Of a stretch of DNA of 64,000 nucleotides, positions 34,187 through 45,675 are shown piece by piece. The DNA lies in assembly GCA_013368325.1 (NCBI GenBank), contig JAACJK010000058.1, forward strand, positions 992,001 to 1,056,000, read 5' to 3'. The notes beneath the pieces are model-generated. The model did no database searches. It was given only the letters and a program-made list of their open reading frames with translations, and was not told the DNA's origin. Position 1 is the stretch's first letter. Each line of letters opens with the position of its first letter. A program made the position numbers and the translations under genes. Origin of the DNA: Ephemerocybe angulata. Taxonomy: Eukaryota; Basidiomycota; Agaricomycetes; Agaricales; Psathyrellaceae.

Positions 34187-35783
34187 ATGTCACAACCAAG
34201 GCCCAAATTCGAGCCACAGATCGTGGTAGATGCCTCAGAGTCCCAATGGTTGCCATTGATTCGCTGTCCCGCCAATTTTCCGGCTGAAATCGTATGTGGT
34301 CGCCTTCGTTTCGATTTCTGGCGCTTATGCTGCTCAAGATTAGTTTGAAGTCGCGATTCTTCAGCTCGTCCACCATCCAGAATACAACTCTACCCTTATT
34401 CTGCGGTCTGAAGTCCTAGAGGAACATACCTCGGATTTCCCAAGCTTAATCCCCGCTCTCGAAGACGCGATCCCGGTCAAATGCATCCACCGCAACCTGC
34501 TACCACGAAGGCCGGGACGTGATGCTGCGCTGGAGCAATACTGCACATTCTATTCCACAAAAGGGTCCACGATCGTCGACAATCTCGTTCTGACCCCCAT
34601 CCCCGATGCGAATGGCGCGCTACCGTACTACCACCCGTCGGTCCACCACATTCGTTTCCGGTACCTGCCAGGCGAGGTCGACGTCCTGCAAATCGAGGTT
34701 GACCGCCTCCCTGGGACGCCGACGGATCCGAACTCCCGGCTGTATAGAACGTCGCTGGCGCTGTTGGACACCGTGCATCGATACGGGTGGGGCGCGTTGG
34801 GGAACTACAAGAAGCGGGTCCATCACGATTGTATCATTACCCGTGAGGCATACCAGGACCTCTATCTCCTCATGCGGGATCGCCATAAGCACCTGGTGGA
34901 AACGTGGCAGGAGGTGACGGACCCCTACAAGCACGTCTTTGAGGTGAGTGCCGGGATCGTGCGCTGGGTTTGCGTGCTGATGAGTGTTCAGGATATTGGC
35001 ATTGCGACGTTTTTGATGCTGCTATGGAAAGACAGTTATCCGGCGTCGCAGGAGACCATCGATGAAACCGCGCCCTGGAAGTCATGGGGTCGTCCACCTG
35101 GCGGATTCATCGACTTTGGGTGCGGAAACGGCCTCCTCACACACATTCTCGTGCAGGAAGGCTATACCGGCGTCGGAATCGATGTACGAGCGCGGACATC
35201 TTGGTCTCACTACGCTGCACCCACCCCGTCCAGCCTGCGCGTGCACGCCTTCGACCCGCTCTCTTTACCTTCGGACGACGCGCTCTTCCCTGCGGGCGCG
35301 TTCATTATTGGGAACCATGCGGACGAGCTCACGCCTTGGGTGCCTGTTGTCGCCACGCTCACCAGTGCGTCGGGGTACATCTCCATCCCGTGCTGCGCGT
35401 GGTCGTTCGATGCCAAGTTCGAGCGCTCGTCGACCAAGGGGTACCCGTATGGCGAGGGTTTCGTCGAAAGCCTGAGTCTTGGGGGCGACGGGAGCAACGC
35501 GAGCAGCTATTCTATGTATCGGATCTGGCTTGCGAGCTTGAGCGTGCATTGTGGGTGGAAGGTCGAGAGCGAGACTCTTAGGATCCCGAGTACGAGGAAT
35601 TGGGCGATTGTTGGTGCGTGCTTCGATGTTGGATGTGGGCTGTTTGCTGACGTTTCGATAGGGAGGAAGAGGGAGGGTGATGCTCAAGAGGCTCGAGCGA
35701 ATGCGCAGGAGATTGTCGACGATGTTCGGAACAGAGGTGTATTCAAGTCTAGGAAGCCGGAGGGAAAGGCCGGGGAGCACTAA
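34187..35783 (+). CDS. TRM44: tRNA (uracil-2'-O-)-methyltransferase TRM44
   Basis: Exon 1 (34187-34291) encodes MSQPRPKFEPQIVVDASESQ; exon 2 starts at 34344 (FEVAILQLVHHPEYNSTLIL). Conserved TRM44 blocks follow: RYGWGALGNYKKRVHHD, the segment DPYKHVFE|DIGIATFLMLLW across an intron, and GGFIDFGCGNGLLTHILVQE (AdoMet-binding motif I) with GYTGVGIDVRARTSW. The catalytic-domain stretch FIIGNHADELTPWVPVVA and IPCCAWSFDAKF are present. About 450 residues in all. In yeast the enzyme makes 2'-O-methyluridine 44 in tRNA-Ser. The C-terminal tail after NWAIVG is basic and short; I see no CCCH zinc finger of the kind some homologues carry. Confidence 0.88.
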
Positions 35784-36811
35784 CTCGATTTTGGGAATTT
35801 AACGAATTTTGCGATCTACTTGTTATCATGGTAGCGCCTATCCGCGACTCAAGATCTAGGTGTAGGGTACGTGCTACTGTTGTTGACCTTTCAGCCACGC
35901 TAAAATGGCAAACAGGTATAAGAGCCTGTCGCTTTGTTCCCGAGGCATACACGGTGGCAAGCCCCTACGCCAGGTATACCGTATGACCAGAAAATGGATG
36001 ATTTATGCGACATTCCTTATCTTAGGCAATTTCGGGAAGTCTTCTTCCTGGAGTGTGAGAGGGTGTACCGCCGGTCAGGGTCTTCTTTCGAGCAACGTAG
36101 TCACGTCCCACCTATCAATCTCACGAGAGGATGTATGATTGGGGCCAACAACAACGGTCGATAAGACTTCAAAATTCGTTAAGGGTAAGATTGACACAGT
36201 TTCGCCGGCGGTAGCCCCATCGAATGCGGGGAGCTTGGAGATTGGTGGGACAGTGAGGTAATTTGGTACTTGTACACTATTTCCGGGTGCACTGACGCGT
36301 TGTCTGTCAGGTTATCATGCGTCTATTTCTCTCGCTGGTGTCAGAATGGTGAGGCTGGACCACAGGGCAATGCCCTCGTTCGTTCAAATCCACAACGTCT
36401 GTGCCGCTTGCAATCTAAAGTACCCGAGCTTTCTCCGGGCTGCTTGGCCTATAACTTAGTCGACCATCCGCAAATTTTCCGAATACAAAGCCAGGTATCG
36501 ACCACCTGACGACCCCCTTCCCCCATCGAAGGCAGCTCACGAGAAACGCGAATAGACGCCTCTTCCTTATATTTAACCATCTGATCCCCATAGCGCATCT
36601 CAACGCTTGTGCACCTTCTTTTGCGGACTTTGTCCTTCTTTAACGGGCCCGGAGAGCGAGGTTCAGCGACGTTTATCCATCGTGCTCCAACGTGGAATTC
36701 GGGTCTGTTTCTCATGTTCGCGCCTTCGCTGGACGGATATAAAGGCATTTATGAGAAGGCTAAGGTGAGTCGGTGTTCGCCTACAGCATTTGCTCGAGGT
36801 AAACTAGTGCG
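35784..36811. other. Intergenic stretch
   Basis: About 1 kb between TRM44 and the aldose 1-epimerase gene, both on the plus strand. No frame here has a recognisable motif. The last 200 bp presumably hold the epimerase promoter. Confidence 0.5.
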
Positions 36812-38611
36812 ATGGTGATGCTTACTACAGTTGCTTTCAAGCTTCTTATCTTGAATGTCTTTGGGATCTTTGCGACTGCAACAGTCCCTAAAGCCTCGGA
36901 TTGGGTGCGTCTAATAGTCTACTTGTCCGCTCTTCGGATCCCCTGCCTTTTTATGGGCATTCTCGCGTTTGTTTAACTTGGCGACTGACTCGGACTGCCG
37001 TCAGCCATACGATGTTACTGAACTGAAAGCACCCGACGGCTCTATCACTGCCAAGTTCGTCTCCGTCGGTGCGACGCTTACAGAGCTCTGGGTGAAGGAT
37101 AAGAATGGGAAGGCGAGGGATGTCGTTTTGGGGTACGACGATCCTGTACGCCGCTTTTCCCTTTCTCGTTACCCGTCCAACGATTGACCTACTTGTTTGA
37201 ATAGTCGAAGTTGTCGAGCGACCCTGACCACCCGGTCTTCAATGCTATTGTTGGACGGTATGCTAACCGTATGAAGAATGGTAGGTCGCCTGAGATGCGA
37301 TGGTAGATCTTCTGTTCTAATTACGCTCCATTACAGGAACGTTCTCTATTCCGATTTCGAAAGACCCCACATCAGGACCTGGGGTGTACCACATCCCTAC
37401 GAATGATCATAACGGTTCGTGACCTTCTTTCTCGCTATAGCCCATAAACTCATCGCGTATATTAGGACAGGTATTTCAGCTCGATTGTCTCCCCACTTGT
37501 TCTTACACTTCCTTCGTAGGTGACTCTGCACGGGGGCTTGATCGGATGGGACAGGAGGAACTGGACCGTCGTCGAGAAGTCGGAGACTAGCGTGACCTAC
37601 AAACATATCGACAAGGCGGACGAGGGTTTCCCAGGCACCGTGACGGCTTATGTGCGTGTCTCTTCTGTTCAGATTTAGGAAGCTCGCTGAAAGCCTCAGG
37701 CGACCCACACTGTCTCGGATGGAGGGGTGCTCAATACTGTTATCCGGGCTACAGCCTCGGAGAAGGTGAGTCCTCGTCGTTCGGAGGTGTATCCGCCTGG
37801 TCTTAACCACCTTCAATGATTCAGACGCCCATTATGCTCACGCAGCACACCTATCTGTAAGCGAAATGCCGTCTGATCTTGAGGCATCATTATTCATTGA
37901 CTTTATCCAGGAACCTCGATGCCTTTGAAGACGGTGTTAATGACATTCTTAATCATAACTTGGAAATCGGCGGCTCCAAGGTCATTGACCTTGACACGAA
38001 CGCGATTCCGACTGGGAAATTTATCAACGTCACGGGTACTCCCTTCGATTTCAAGAAGGCCCAAACGATTGGTGCTCGATGGAGCAAGACTGTTGACCTG
38101 TGTGGACAAGGTCAGTCGTGATTAGATATCCTGGATGGAGAGTTCTGACACTTTACTATAGGCTGTCAAGGGTACGACAATGCTTGGATCTACGACGACG
38201 ACGTGTCTCAGAAAACCGGGACATCGCTTTGGAGCGACAAGTCTGGTATTCGGTAGGTGTACCTTGTTCCCGTTGCCTACTGTCCATCGAAATCTAACTT
38301 CGAATCATTCGTCTAGCGTCGACATCTCCACCAACCAGCCCTCAGTACAAGTCTACACATCTTATTGGATGAACACGATCAGGAAGAAAGTTCACGGAGG
38401 CGCCGGGAAGAAATACGGGCGTTGGTCTGCCGTGGCCATTGAACAGCAAGGATACGTTGCTGCCATCAACACCCCCGAATGGGGTGTGGATCAGATATGT
38501 GAGGAGCAAAAGCGCCCTGTCCAAGCCCATACTGACTTCTATATCTTTCAGACTCTCCTGAGAGGCCATTCGAGTGGAGTTCAACGTACAAGTTCTCGAC
38601 TGTAAAGTAAA
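36812..38611 (+). CDS. Aldose 1-epimerase (galactose mutarotase), secreted
   Basis: About nine small exons give about 400 residues. MVMLTTVAFKLLILNVFGIF then ATATVP looks like a signal peptide. Conserved blocks follow: FVSVGATLTELWVKDKNGKA, DVVLGYDDP, NAIVGRYANRMKNGTFSI, then VTLHGGLIGWDRRNW (the substrate-binding LHGG), LTQHTYL|NLDAFED carrying the catalytic His, the turn after IDLDTNAIPTGKFINVTGTP, and SAVAIEQQGYVAAINTPEWG, which contains the catalytic Glu (AIEQQ). The end is FEWSSTYKFSTVK. The enzyme interconverts alpha and beta anomers of hexoses (galactose, glucose). A secreted form suits an organism feeding on polysaccharides. Both predicted catalytic residues are present. Confidence 0.88.
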
Positions 38612-38797
38612 GAGGCCAAGTGCTACCCAAATGTATCAACAAGAATCCGTCAGCTAAGCGTTTGCGAAGCGTTCTAACCCGTTTTGAAAGCCTGTCTTAT
38701 AACTGTGGGATGATCCAGTCACTTCCTTTCATGTGAGCTTTCGGAAGCAAGTCGGCCCCATATCACACACTATTCGACCGACAGCATCCTTCAAGAT

Positions 38798-40988
38798 ATG
38801 GCAGGGATTCGTCTCTCTTCATGTTCGACAAGGACTATGGCCGCGGTTTTGGGTGTTAGTTCAGTTCTCGTAGCGTCGTGGAAACTCTGTCGGAGGGGAG
38901 CCAAGCGAAAGCGTCTCCCACCTGGCCCTCCACGCACCCCATTCCTTGGGCATCTCCTTCGCGTTCCACGAGAGTTACCATGGGTGAAGTACCATGATAT
39001 GTGTAGGGAGCTTGGTATGTCTGTGCTACTACTATATGCGTTAGGGAAAGAACTTATCCGTGCTAGGGTCGGATGTTGTTGCTCTCGAGGTGCTGGGGAC
39101 AACTATAATCGTGCTCGACAGTGCAGAGGCTGTAAATGAGCTGCTAGAACGACGCTCCCACATCTACAGCAGCCGGTACGCATTTCTCAATGCCTATCTG
39201 CGATGCAGCTCATTTACTCTGACCTTAGACCCCATCTGCCGATGATATGTGACCTAATGGGCTGGGAGTTCAACATCGGACTCATGCCATATGGTGGGCG
39301 CTCACTGGTATCTTAGTACCATTTCTTACCGTCCTTGCCTGCCTTCTCTAGGCGAGCGATGGTAGGCTTAAAATTCAATGCGTGGTGCTTTGAAAAAGGT
39401 GATATCGAAGCTGTTTATCCAGGCGGATGCATCGCAAGATGTTTCATCAATCCTTCCAAAGCAGCGCCGTGACGTCGTTTCACCCCCAAGAGGTCAAGGC
39501 AGCACGCCAACTGGTTCAGAATTTGTATCAAAGACCCGAAGACTTTACGACCCATTTTCGTCTGTGAGTCGTAGCCATCTCATTTCTGGGGAGGTCGCTG
39601 CACTAAGCCCCACTCTTAGTATGGCAGGGTATGTGGTTCTCTCCGCCGCATATGGAATAGAGCCACTAGGAGAAGATGACCCGTACATCAAGATCTCGGA
39701 GGAGGCCATTCATTACCTTGTCGAGGCAGCCGTCCCTGGCGCATTCCTTGTCGACATCATCCCCGCCATGAGGTACATTCCTAAATGGATGCCTTTCGCC
39801 CACTTTCAGAGGTTCGCAGAAACGAGTCGCAATCATATCGGGAAAATGCGACAGAGCCCCTACGAGGAAGCGAAGAGCAGCAGCGTAAGGATTTAACCAC
39901 TGGGACTACATCCGCAACGGAGCTGACCCATGGCGTCCTAGGGAATGTCGTCTTCGTTCGTCCAGAAGCGACTAAAGGAAATGGATCAGACCGGCGACAC
40001 GGAGGCATATGAGGAAGTCGTCATGAACACGGCGTCCGCGATGTTCGTTGGGGGCTTTGACACAGTCTGTATCGCTGTTCACCTGTTCGAAGCAGATCAT
40101 TGCCTAATCAAAACCGCAACCAGATTATTGCAGCAATGTCTGCGTTCCTGTTTGCTATGATGACCCATCCGGAAGCTCAAAGACGAGCACATGCGGAAAT
40201 CGATTCCGTGATATCGTCAGGTCTGCCAACTTTCGAGGACAGGAAATCGTTGCCCTACATAACTGCCATAGTGAAAGAGGTGCTACGGTGGAAGCCAGTT
40301 ACACCCATGGGTAAGCGCACTGTGCATATCCTAGCCCTAAAGCTTTTTTTGGTTACATTATATTTCATAGCCGCTGCCCACGTCCTTGACGTTGATGATG
40401 AGTACAGAGGACACTTCCTTCCTGCTGGCTCGTTGGTCATCGGGAATGCATGGTTTGTCTCGCATACCAATTCTCTTAAAGTAGACTACTCAGACTGACT
40501 CAGTATTAGGGCGATTCTTAACAATGAGGCAACGTATCCTGACCCCTTCTCCTTCAGACCAGACCGCTTTCTCGCCGGGAAGGATGGGAGCATGAATCCA
40601 TGCCCTGACCCTGACTTTGCGTTTGGATTTGGACGACGGCGAGTATATTCCTGGAGATATAAACTTGGGTTGCATTAACAAGTTAAGTTCTTTGTACTGC
40701 AGTGTCTGCCCTGGGCGACTGATGGCTCTGGATGTCCTGTGGATATCGATTGCGTCAATCCTCACGGTATACGATATCTCGAAAGGTGTCGACAAGCAAG
40801 GTCACGATATCAAGCCTGTCTATGAGCCAGGGCCATCGTCGCTCGTCTTGTGAGTGATGCTTATACATTCACACTGCTTCGTTGCTCACGACGTCTCGGG
40901 CAGCATGCCCTTACCATTTACATGCACAATCAAGCCGCGCAATGCCAAAGCTGAGCTGGTTTGCGCCATGCTTGAAGATTGGAGCTAA
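38798..40988 (+). CDS. Cytochrome P450 monooxygenase
   Basis: About ten exons. N-terminal membrane anchor (TMAAVLGVSSVLVASWKLCR) then the hinge KRLPPGPPRTPFLGHLLR. Further landmarks: ERWRMHRKMFHQSF (C helix W-R-x-x-R/K-like), the I-helix oxygen site MFVGGFDT, the K-helix ExxR in KEVLRWKPV, FRPDRF (PERF-like), and the haem loop FGFGRRVCPGR. The haem loop is formed only when the intron 40639-40702, which starts with GC, is removed. It ends PLPFTCTIKPRNAKAELV ... EDWS with TAA at 40986-40988. About 530 residues, ER-bound. All catalytic landmarks are present, so the enzyme should be active. The CYP family and substrate cannot be assigned; the motif style is like the fungal CYP5144/5150/O-methylsterigmatocystin oxidoreductase-like groups. 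Confidence 0.88.
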
Positions 40989-41282
40989 AGGGACTCGGGA
41001 TTCTTCGGACGCTTGGGACTTCAGTACAAGTTGCAGGAGATTAATCAACAAAGGTTTTGGCAACCGGGCGATTTGGGGCTAACATGCTAGAGTGTCAGAG
41101 TGATTCGACTTCGGGACGAACTTCGAAAGCGAAAAAGCAGCTTGTCAAAAACTTGAGCAGCGACCTTTACCGCGGTCCACTGAGTACTACATAACCAGAG
41201 AGTGGCAGAGGTGACAGACCAGAGAGTCCAGACTCCAGAGCCGACTCCAGTCTCCAGGCTACGACCGGTCGTGTGCAAAAAA

Positions 41283-41355
41283 TGGGGGCACCGCGGATCG
41301 AACGCGGGACCTTCAGAACTTCAGTCTGCTGCTCTCCCAACTGAGCTATGCCCCC
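41283..41355 (-). tRNA. tRNA-Phe(GAA), intronless
   Basis: On the minus strand, 73 nt: acceptor GGGGGCA/TGCCCCC (7 bp), D arm GCTC-AGTTGGGA-GAGC, and an anticodon arm with loop CTGAAGT (anticodon GAA). The variable AGGTC follows, then the T arm CCGCG-TTCGATC-CGCGG and discriminator A. The anticodon stem has one mismatch (G27-A43). The 3' side is followed by six T residues, a Pol III terminator. No intron is present, unlike the copy at 63648-63772. Confidence 0.92.
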
Positions 41356-42124
41356 ATGCTCTCTTCCTGAATACGTCGTTCTACATTGATGGGAAAATTT
41401 CTCTTCTCTTTTTACCACTCCCTTAACTCCCCTGTGTGCACTGTGGACTCTTATCTGAAACGTGTTGAGTAAGTATATCAGGGGCCTTGCTCCAGACATC
41501 CTAGAGATCCTTTATTGCAACTGAGAAGGCCTTTGAGCCCGTTCCGTGCTATCCGCTGACAGTGCGTTGACTTTACAATGTCGCTAGGCACTTCTTGAAG
41601 TTCTTGATCCATAACGCACCATTCTACCCCGATCCCGGCGCTCTTCAGGATTAAGTGGAGCACGAGCACCCCATACTTAAGTATATTACAACCTCAATCA
41701 TATCTACCACTGGCATGCAGTGGTTGATGTGTGTGCATGGATACACTTGATCCGAAGTTACTAAGTGACTTGCACACCGACTTCTTCACAGCCTGCTCCA
41801 CGGGCGCCTAATTTGCGAGCACCTCTGCATAGCTGTTCACACCTTAACACCAGCAGGCTGACCTCTAGACACTTCAAATGTGTTGTATGTGACCTTTTAG
41901 CAGTTGGGTCTGGCAGACGCGAACACCTCTTTTTACATTTTGAATCAAACATAGACGCGTGACCAGCCGGAGAATGAGGGAGCGTCAAGCTGTCCGGGAC
42001 AGCTGAGTGCTCCCAGAATGAGACGGAGGGGGAGATCGAGATTGCTCGTGGAGCGGCCGGTCACCGGTCTAAATCAAACGTATCAAAACTCGGAGTACTT
42101 ACAGACTTTATTCGTACTAATTCT
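41356..42124. other. Intergenic stretch
   Basis: About 0.77 kb between the tRNA gene and the 3' end of the mannosyltransferase gene. No coding or structural feature was recognised. The segment between the P450 stop (40988) and the tRNA is similar. Confidence 0.5.
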
Positions 42125-43600
42125 TCAAAAACCCTTCAATATACCTTGACCTTCCGCCCGAGCTGGGGGAGCCGGAGGGGGCCCGAAGCGGTCTGCAAGA
42201 CTCATGAAGTCCTTCCATATCTTTTCACACGACTCCGAGCCGTCTACCATGGATAAGCAACTCAACGTAAATGGCGTTAAAGAGAAAGAGATACGCACCA
42301 TTGAACCGTGTCGACTGACCGCATGCACACCTCCCGTTCTCCCATACGTCAGCCGATTTGGGACAACGGGAGTACGCTCCGTACTGGAAGCCAATATCTT
42401 CTAGTAAGTGCACTTGTTTTCGTTTCAAAAGAACCGAGGCTGCCAGCGTTAGAACGGAAGCATCGCTCCATCGCTAATGTGCAGGCCGTTAGTAGCAGGT
42501 ACACGTTTATATATGTTCTAGCCCTCCATACCTCATAGTAAAAGCCTCCCTTTGTATTGAGATAGTTATAGAATGCACTGTACGCTGGGCTCCGGAAGAA
42601 ATCCATGTCAGTGACGAGGATGCCTGAGAGGTCTGCACATCCCCCGTTAGTTTTCGGTTCATTCAAATACCATGAGAGACATACAGCTGCAAAGGTTATA
42701 CTCCTGTCCCCTCCTATCAGATATAAATGCTAGAGAATTGTCGGTGGCGAGATGTTGCGGATAACGGGTCATAAAATCTATACGAGTCCTTCAATGGGCC
42801 GGGATCAGAGGGGTGGAAAAGATTAATCACCTTTCGTGTAGTCCCACAGGGAGTCTGCCGTCTTCTCGTCCTCCTTCATCGCAAGAGTAAATCCTGTACA
42901 ATGCAGCACATATCAAAATTAAGTATTACCACCAATTGAAGCGCCACCCACCGACGACTTTACCGCTTTTCTCCAGCCATAAAAGTGGATCCACCAGCAC
43001 ATCACAAGTAAGCCCCACCCCCGGCTCAACCCTCCAAGCCCACTTATACTTCGTAAGCATTTCATGCGCCCATACCTTCCCACTCATATAACGCGCCTTG
43101 TTCCTCCACTCGACACTACCCCCATACATGATCTTTTCTTTCACCATCCTCTCCCTTACAGCCTGCGCCCTCGCCTCGTCTATCCCTTCAGGCTGGATCC
43201 ACTCGTCCTGGGGTATGAGCCCGAACTCAATGGGTGAGGGTGTCAAAACCCGTAGACGCCTCTTGAACTCGGGTGTGAAAGGCTCTGGGGAAAGGAGGAC
43301 ATAGGGATATCTGTGGTGCATGTTGAACCTGTCTTCGAGCGACCTGACAGCCCGGATTGTGCGCTCGAGGTCAGCATTGTACGCAAAGATGAGAAAGGTG
43401 GCGTTTGCTTTCGGAGTTGAGCGCGGAGGGGTGACGAAAGAACCATGAGGCGAAGGTGGGTTGTGCACGGGCGCTTGAAGAGGTGATGCGGATCCAGGAC
43501 AACGATAAGTTGATGAAGGAGGTACAAAGTAGCGGAATCCCAAGAACAGAACAGCTGCGAGGGCTGCGAGCCGCACAATGAAGTTGCGAGTCGGGCTCAT
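42125..43600 (-). CDS. Divergent GT15 (KRE2/MNT1-like) alpha-1,2-mannosyltransferase
   Basis: Minus strand, about five exons. Type II membrane anchor near the start (NFIVRLAALAAVLFLGFRYF), then a Pro-rich stem. The GT15 domain begins KANATFLIFAYNADLERTIR with LEDRFNMHHRYPYVLLSPEP, FGLIPQDEWIQPEGIDEA, KEKIMYGGSVEWRNKARYMS and KYKWAWRVEPGVGLTCDVLV. It continues FTLAMKEDEKTADSLWDYTK, then TDMDFFRSPAYSAFYNYLN, GGFYYERWSDASVLTLAASV and QVHLLEDIGFQYGAYSRCP, ending GQGILKGF. Golgi Kre2-type enzymes transfer mannose from GDP-mannose to O- and N-glycans. Here the stretch that normally carries F-E-(I/L)-(A/G)-D just before (D/L)DFFRS reads ILVTDMDFF, and about 30 usual residues before it seem absent. 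The usual catalytic Glu may therefore be missing. Confidence 0.78.
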
Positions 43601-44178
43601 TTTGGCTATCGCAGCTGAAAGCCTTGCTCCTCACTTGCGAGTTGCGACGGCGGTCGAGCCGGTAGCTGGATGCTGTGGTACAGCCTTAAACTCGAAGGGA
43701 GCAAGTTGAGAGAAAGGTAAAGTGCAGGTCCAAAAGTCATCCCAAGATTGACTTAGTCACTCCCAATGGGCGTGTCCAATCGTTTCTTGTTCGGGATTCA
43801 TGTGGGTGCACAAGCCTGATCGGGCCTTGTGCGGCGGGCGCTTGTGCGTTTTGGAACCGCCTCAGAACCAACAGAGGCAGGTTCAAGGCAGTAGATTGAA
43901 TCCTTCTTCCACAAGAGCGCATTAAAAGGAACCTTACCATAGCCGGATGTGATAGGCTCTGAGAAGATTCTCTATCCATCGTAGCCAGTTGAAAAAGAAC
44001 CCTATACATACCATTTGCTCTAAGTAGGATTTACTGAGATTCGTTCTGGGAAGAGACTTGAGGAGCAAGAAGGGATGAGATCGAGAGGGGCAGAGAAAGT
44101 TGGCAGGCGACAAACTATCACATAATTTCACAATCAACCCCATTTCAAGTCTTGTGCATGTCGACAAGACACCTGCTT
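43601..44178. other. Intergenic; promoter side of the mannosyltransferase
   Basis: About 0.58 kb without a supported gene. Both neighbours are on the minus strand. Confidence 0.5.
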
Positions 44179-45351
44179 TCAATCCTCCCCAGCCTCATCC
44201 AGCACAACTGCCAGCGCAGCTGTCATCAAAGCTTCCCCGTCCAAACCCTCCTCATCGGACCCAAGCACTATTTCACCGAGGACCACCTCTTTTTCCGGAA
44301 TTCTACCAACGCTCCCCTCCCTCACCCCTTTACCCACCATATTCTCTTTGGCACTACTCTTCGAATACCCCCGAAACAGAATGCCCGCCCCACTAAGGAA
44401 GCACACCACAAACGTTACAAGCAAACTCATAGGGATCGGGTTCGCCTGGTACGCCGTCACAATCGAGTTAGGCGTACACCCCGCACACACATATCCTGCA
44501 AAAAGAAGTACATAAATGGCTGCCTGACACCATATCGAAGCACCGCGACGACGTACCACCACTAATCAACGGGGTGTAAGCCTCTCCAGTGTAGACCCCG
44601 AACGACAGTGCCGCGGTGTTTGGGCTCAAGTACCCCGGGCGGTTTGCAGCGCTCCAGACGCCGCTACGTGCCGGATCCGCAATCGACAGCGTGCACATGC
44701 CCTGTGGGACAGGGATCTCGGGGTGAGAGGAGGCATAGTCGACTGGGTCCCATGTCGCGGCGGTTCGAGTCGCTGGGACGAGGCCTTCAGCGTTTTGACC
44801 CTGGTCAGTCCCAGTGCCAGCAGGAGCGTCTAACGCCGAGGGAATGTAAGTTGTCGTTGACGCTAGTCCTGCGACGAAGCGTACGCACCATCGCCGATAC
44901 TCCCGCCAACGGGATACCCATATCCGTTCGCGCAGCCCACTCTTACAGTCAGGCTCGTGGGCGTCACCCCGGGATGGTCGACGACGTCCGTGATATTCCA
45001 GCCAAAGACGATCCAATTTGCGCTCGCGTTGTTCGGATTGCCAGTGGGCCAGATCTTAAAGAGGGGAGCTATCGCGGCGGGGCCTAGTGCAACAGAAGGT
45101 TCAGTTACGCGGACGATGCCGACCGGGGCGGTGATGGGTATGGTGAAACGCGTGGTGGAGACGGAGGAAGAATTTGAGTCGGATGCCGAGGACTGTTGTT
45201 GGCCTTGCTGAGGGTCGGGGGCAGCGACGACGGAGGGTGTCGCGGCTGAGATTGGAGGGGCCGTAATCGTTGCAGGGATCGCTACAGGGATCGTCGCTGG
45301 GGCTGCGGGCACCGGGTTCTGACCAGCTGCATTTGCATTTTGAGGAGACAT
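44179..45351 (-). CDS. DUF7137 domain protein with C-terminal membrane anchor
   Basis: Three exons. The N-terminal about 60 residues are Ala/Pro/Gln/Ser-rich. The DUF7137 region starts RFTIPITAPVGIVRVTEPSV with LFKIWPTGNPNNASANWIVF and GWNITDVVDHPGVTPTSLTV. It continues through TWDPVDYASSHPEIPVPQG, NRPGYLSPNTAALSFGVYTG and EAYTPLISGYVCAGCTPNS. One helix follows (MSLLVTFVVCFLSGAGILF) with a charged cytosolic tail. The pattern is that of DUF7137 proteins, extracellular beta-sandwich-like domains of unknown role in fungi. No signal peptide follows the ATG at 45349-45351. A hydrophobic stretch upstream in the same frame (GVFLTFCFVFPHSTPGRSA) suggests that the true start lies further upstream. The reading frame is open back into the eIF3g gene. 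Confidence 0.75.
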
Positions 45352-45675
45352 TTGTGCTGAGCGACCTGGGGTTGAATGAGGGAAGACAAAACAAAATGTT
45401 AAGAAAACGCCAGCCCTGTGCGAGCAACCTAGGTGGCTGGCGGGCAGGCCAGTCGCAGGGGGGTGGCACGGAGCCCTAGGCGGCAAACGAATCAGTCTAT
45501 CAAGATTCAAAATGAAAGCAGACCTAGCCTGCAGGATACACCGATCGAGTGCCCCGGGTTTGCCCAAAGCTAAACCGAGCGATCGATAATTCAGCTCGGT
45601 ATACCATCGCATGATGACAAGAATCGTAGCATTCGATTCGCCTTTTACAATACAGACAAAACATGGATATCCAAT

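Noticed and set aside
41215..41262. Clustered actccag repeats beside the tRNA gene
   Set aside because: Short, irregular simple-sequence noise; no period or pairing that suggests function.
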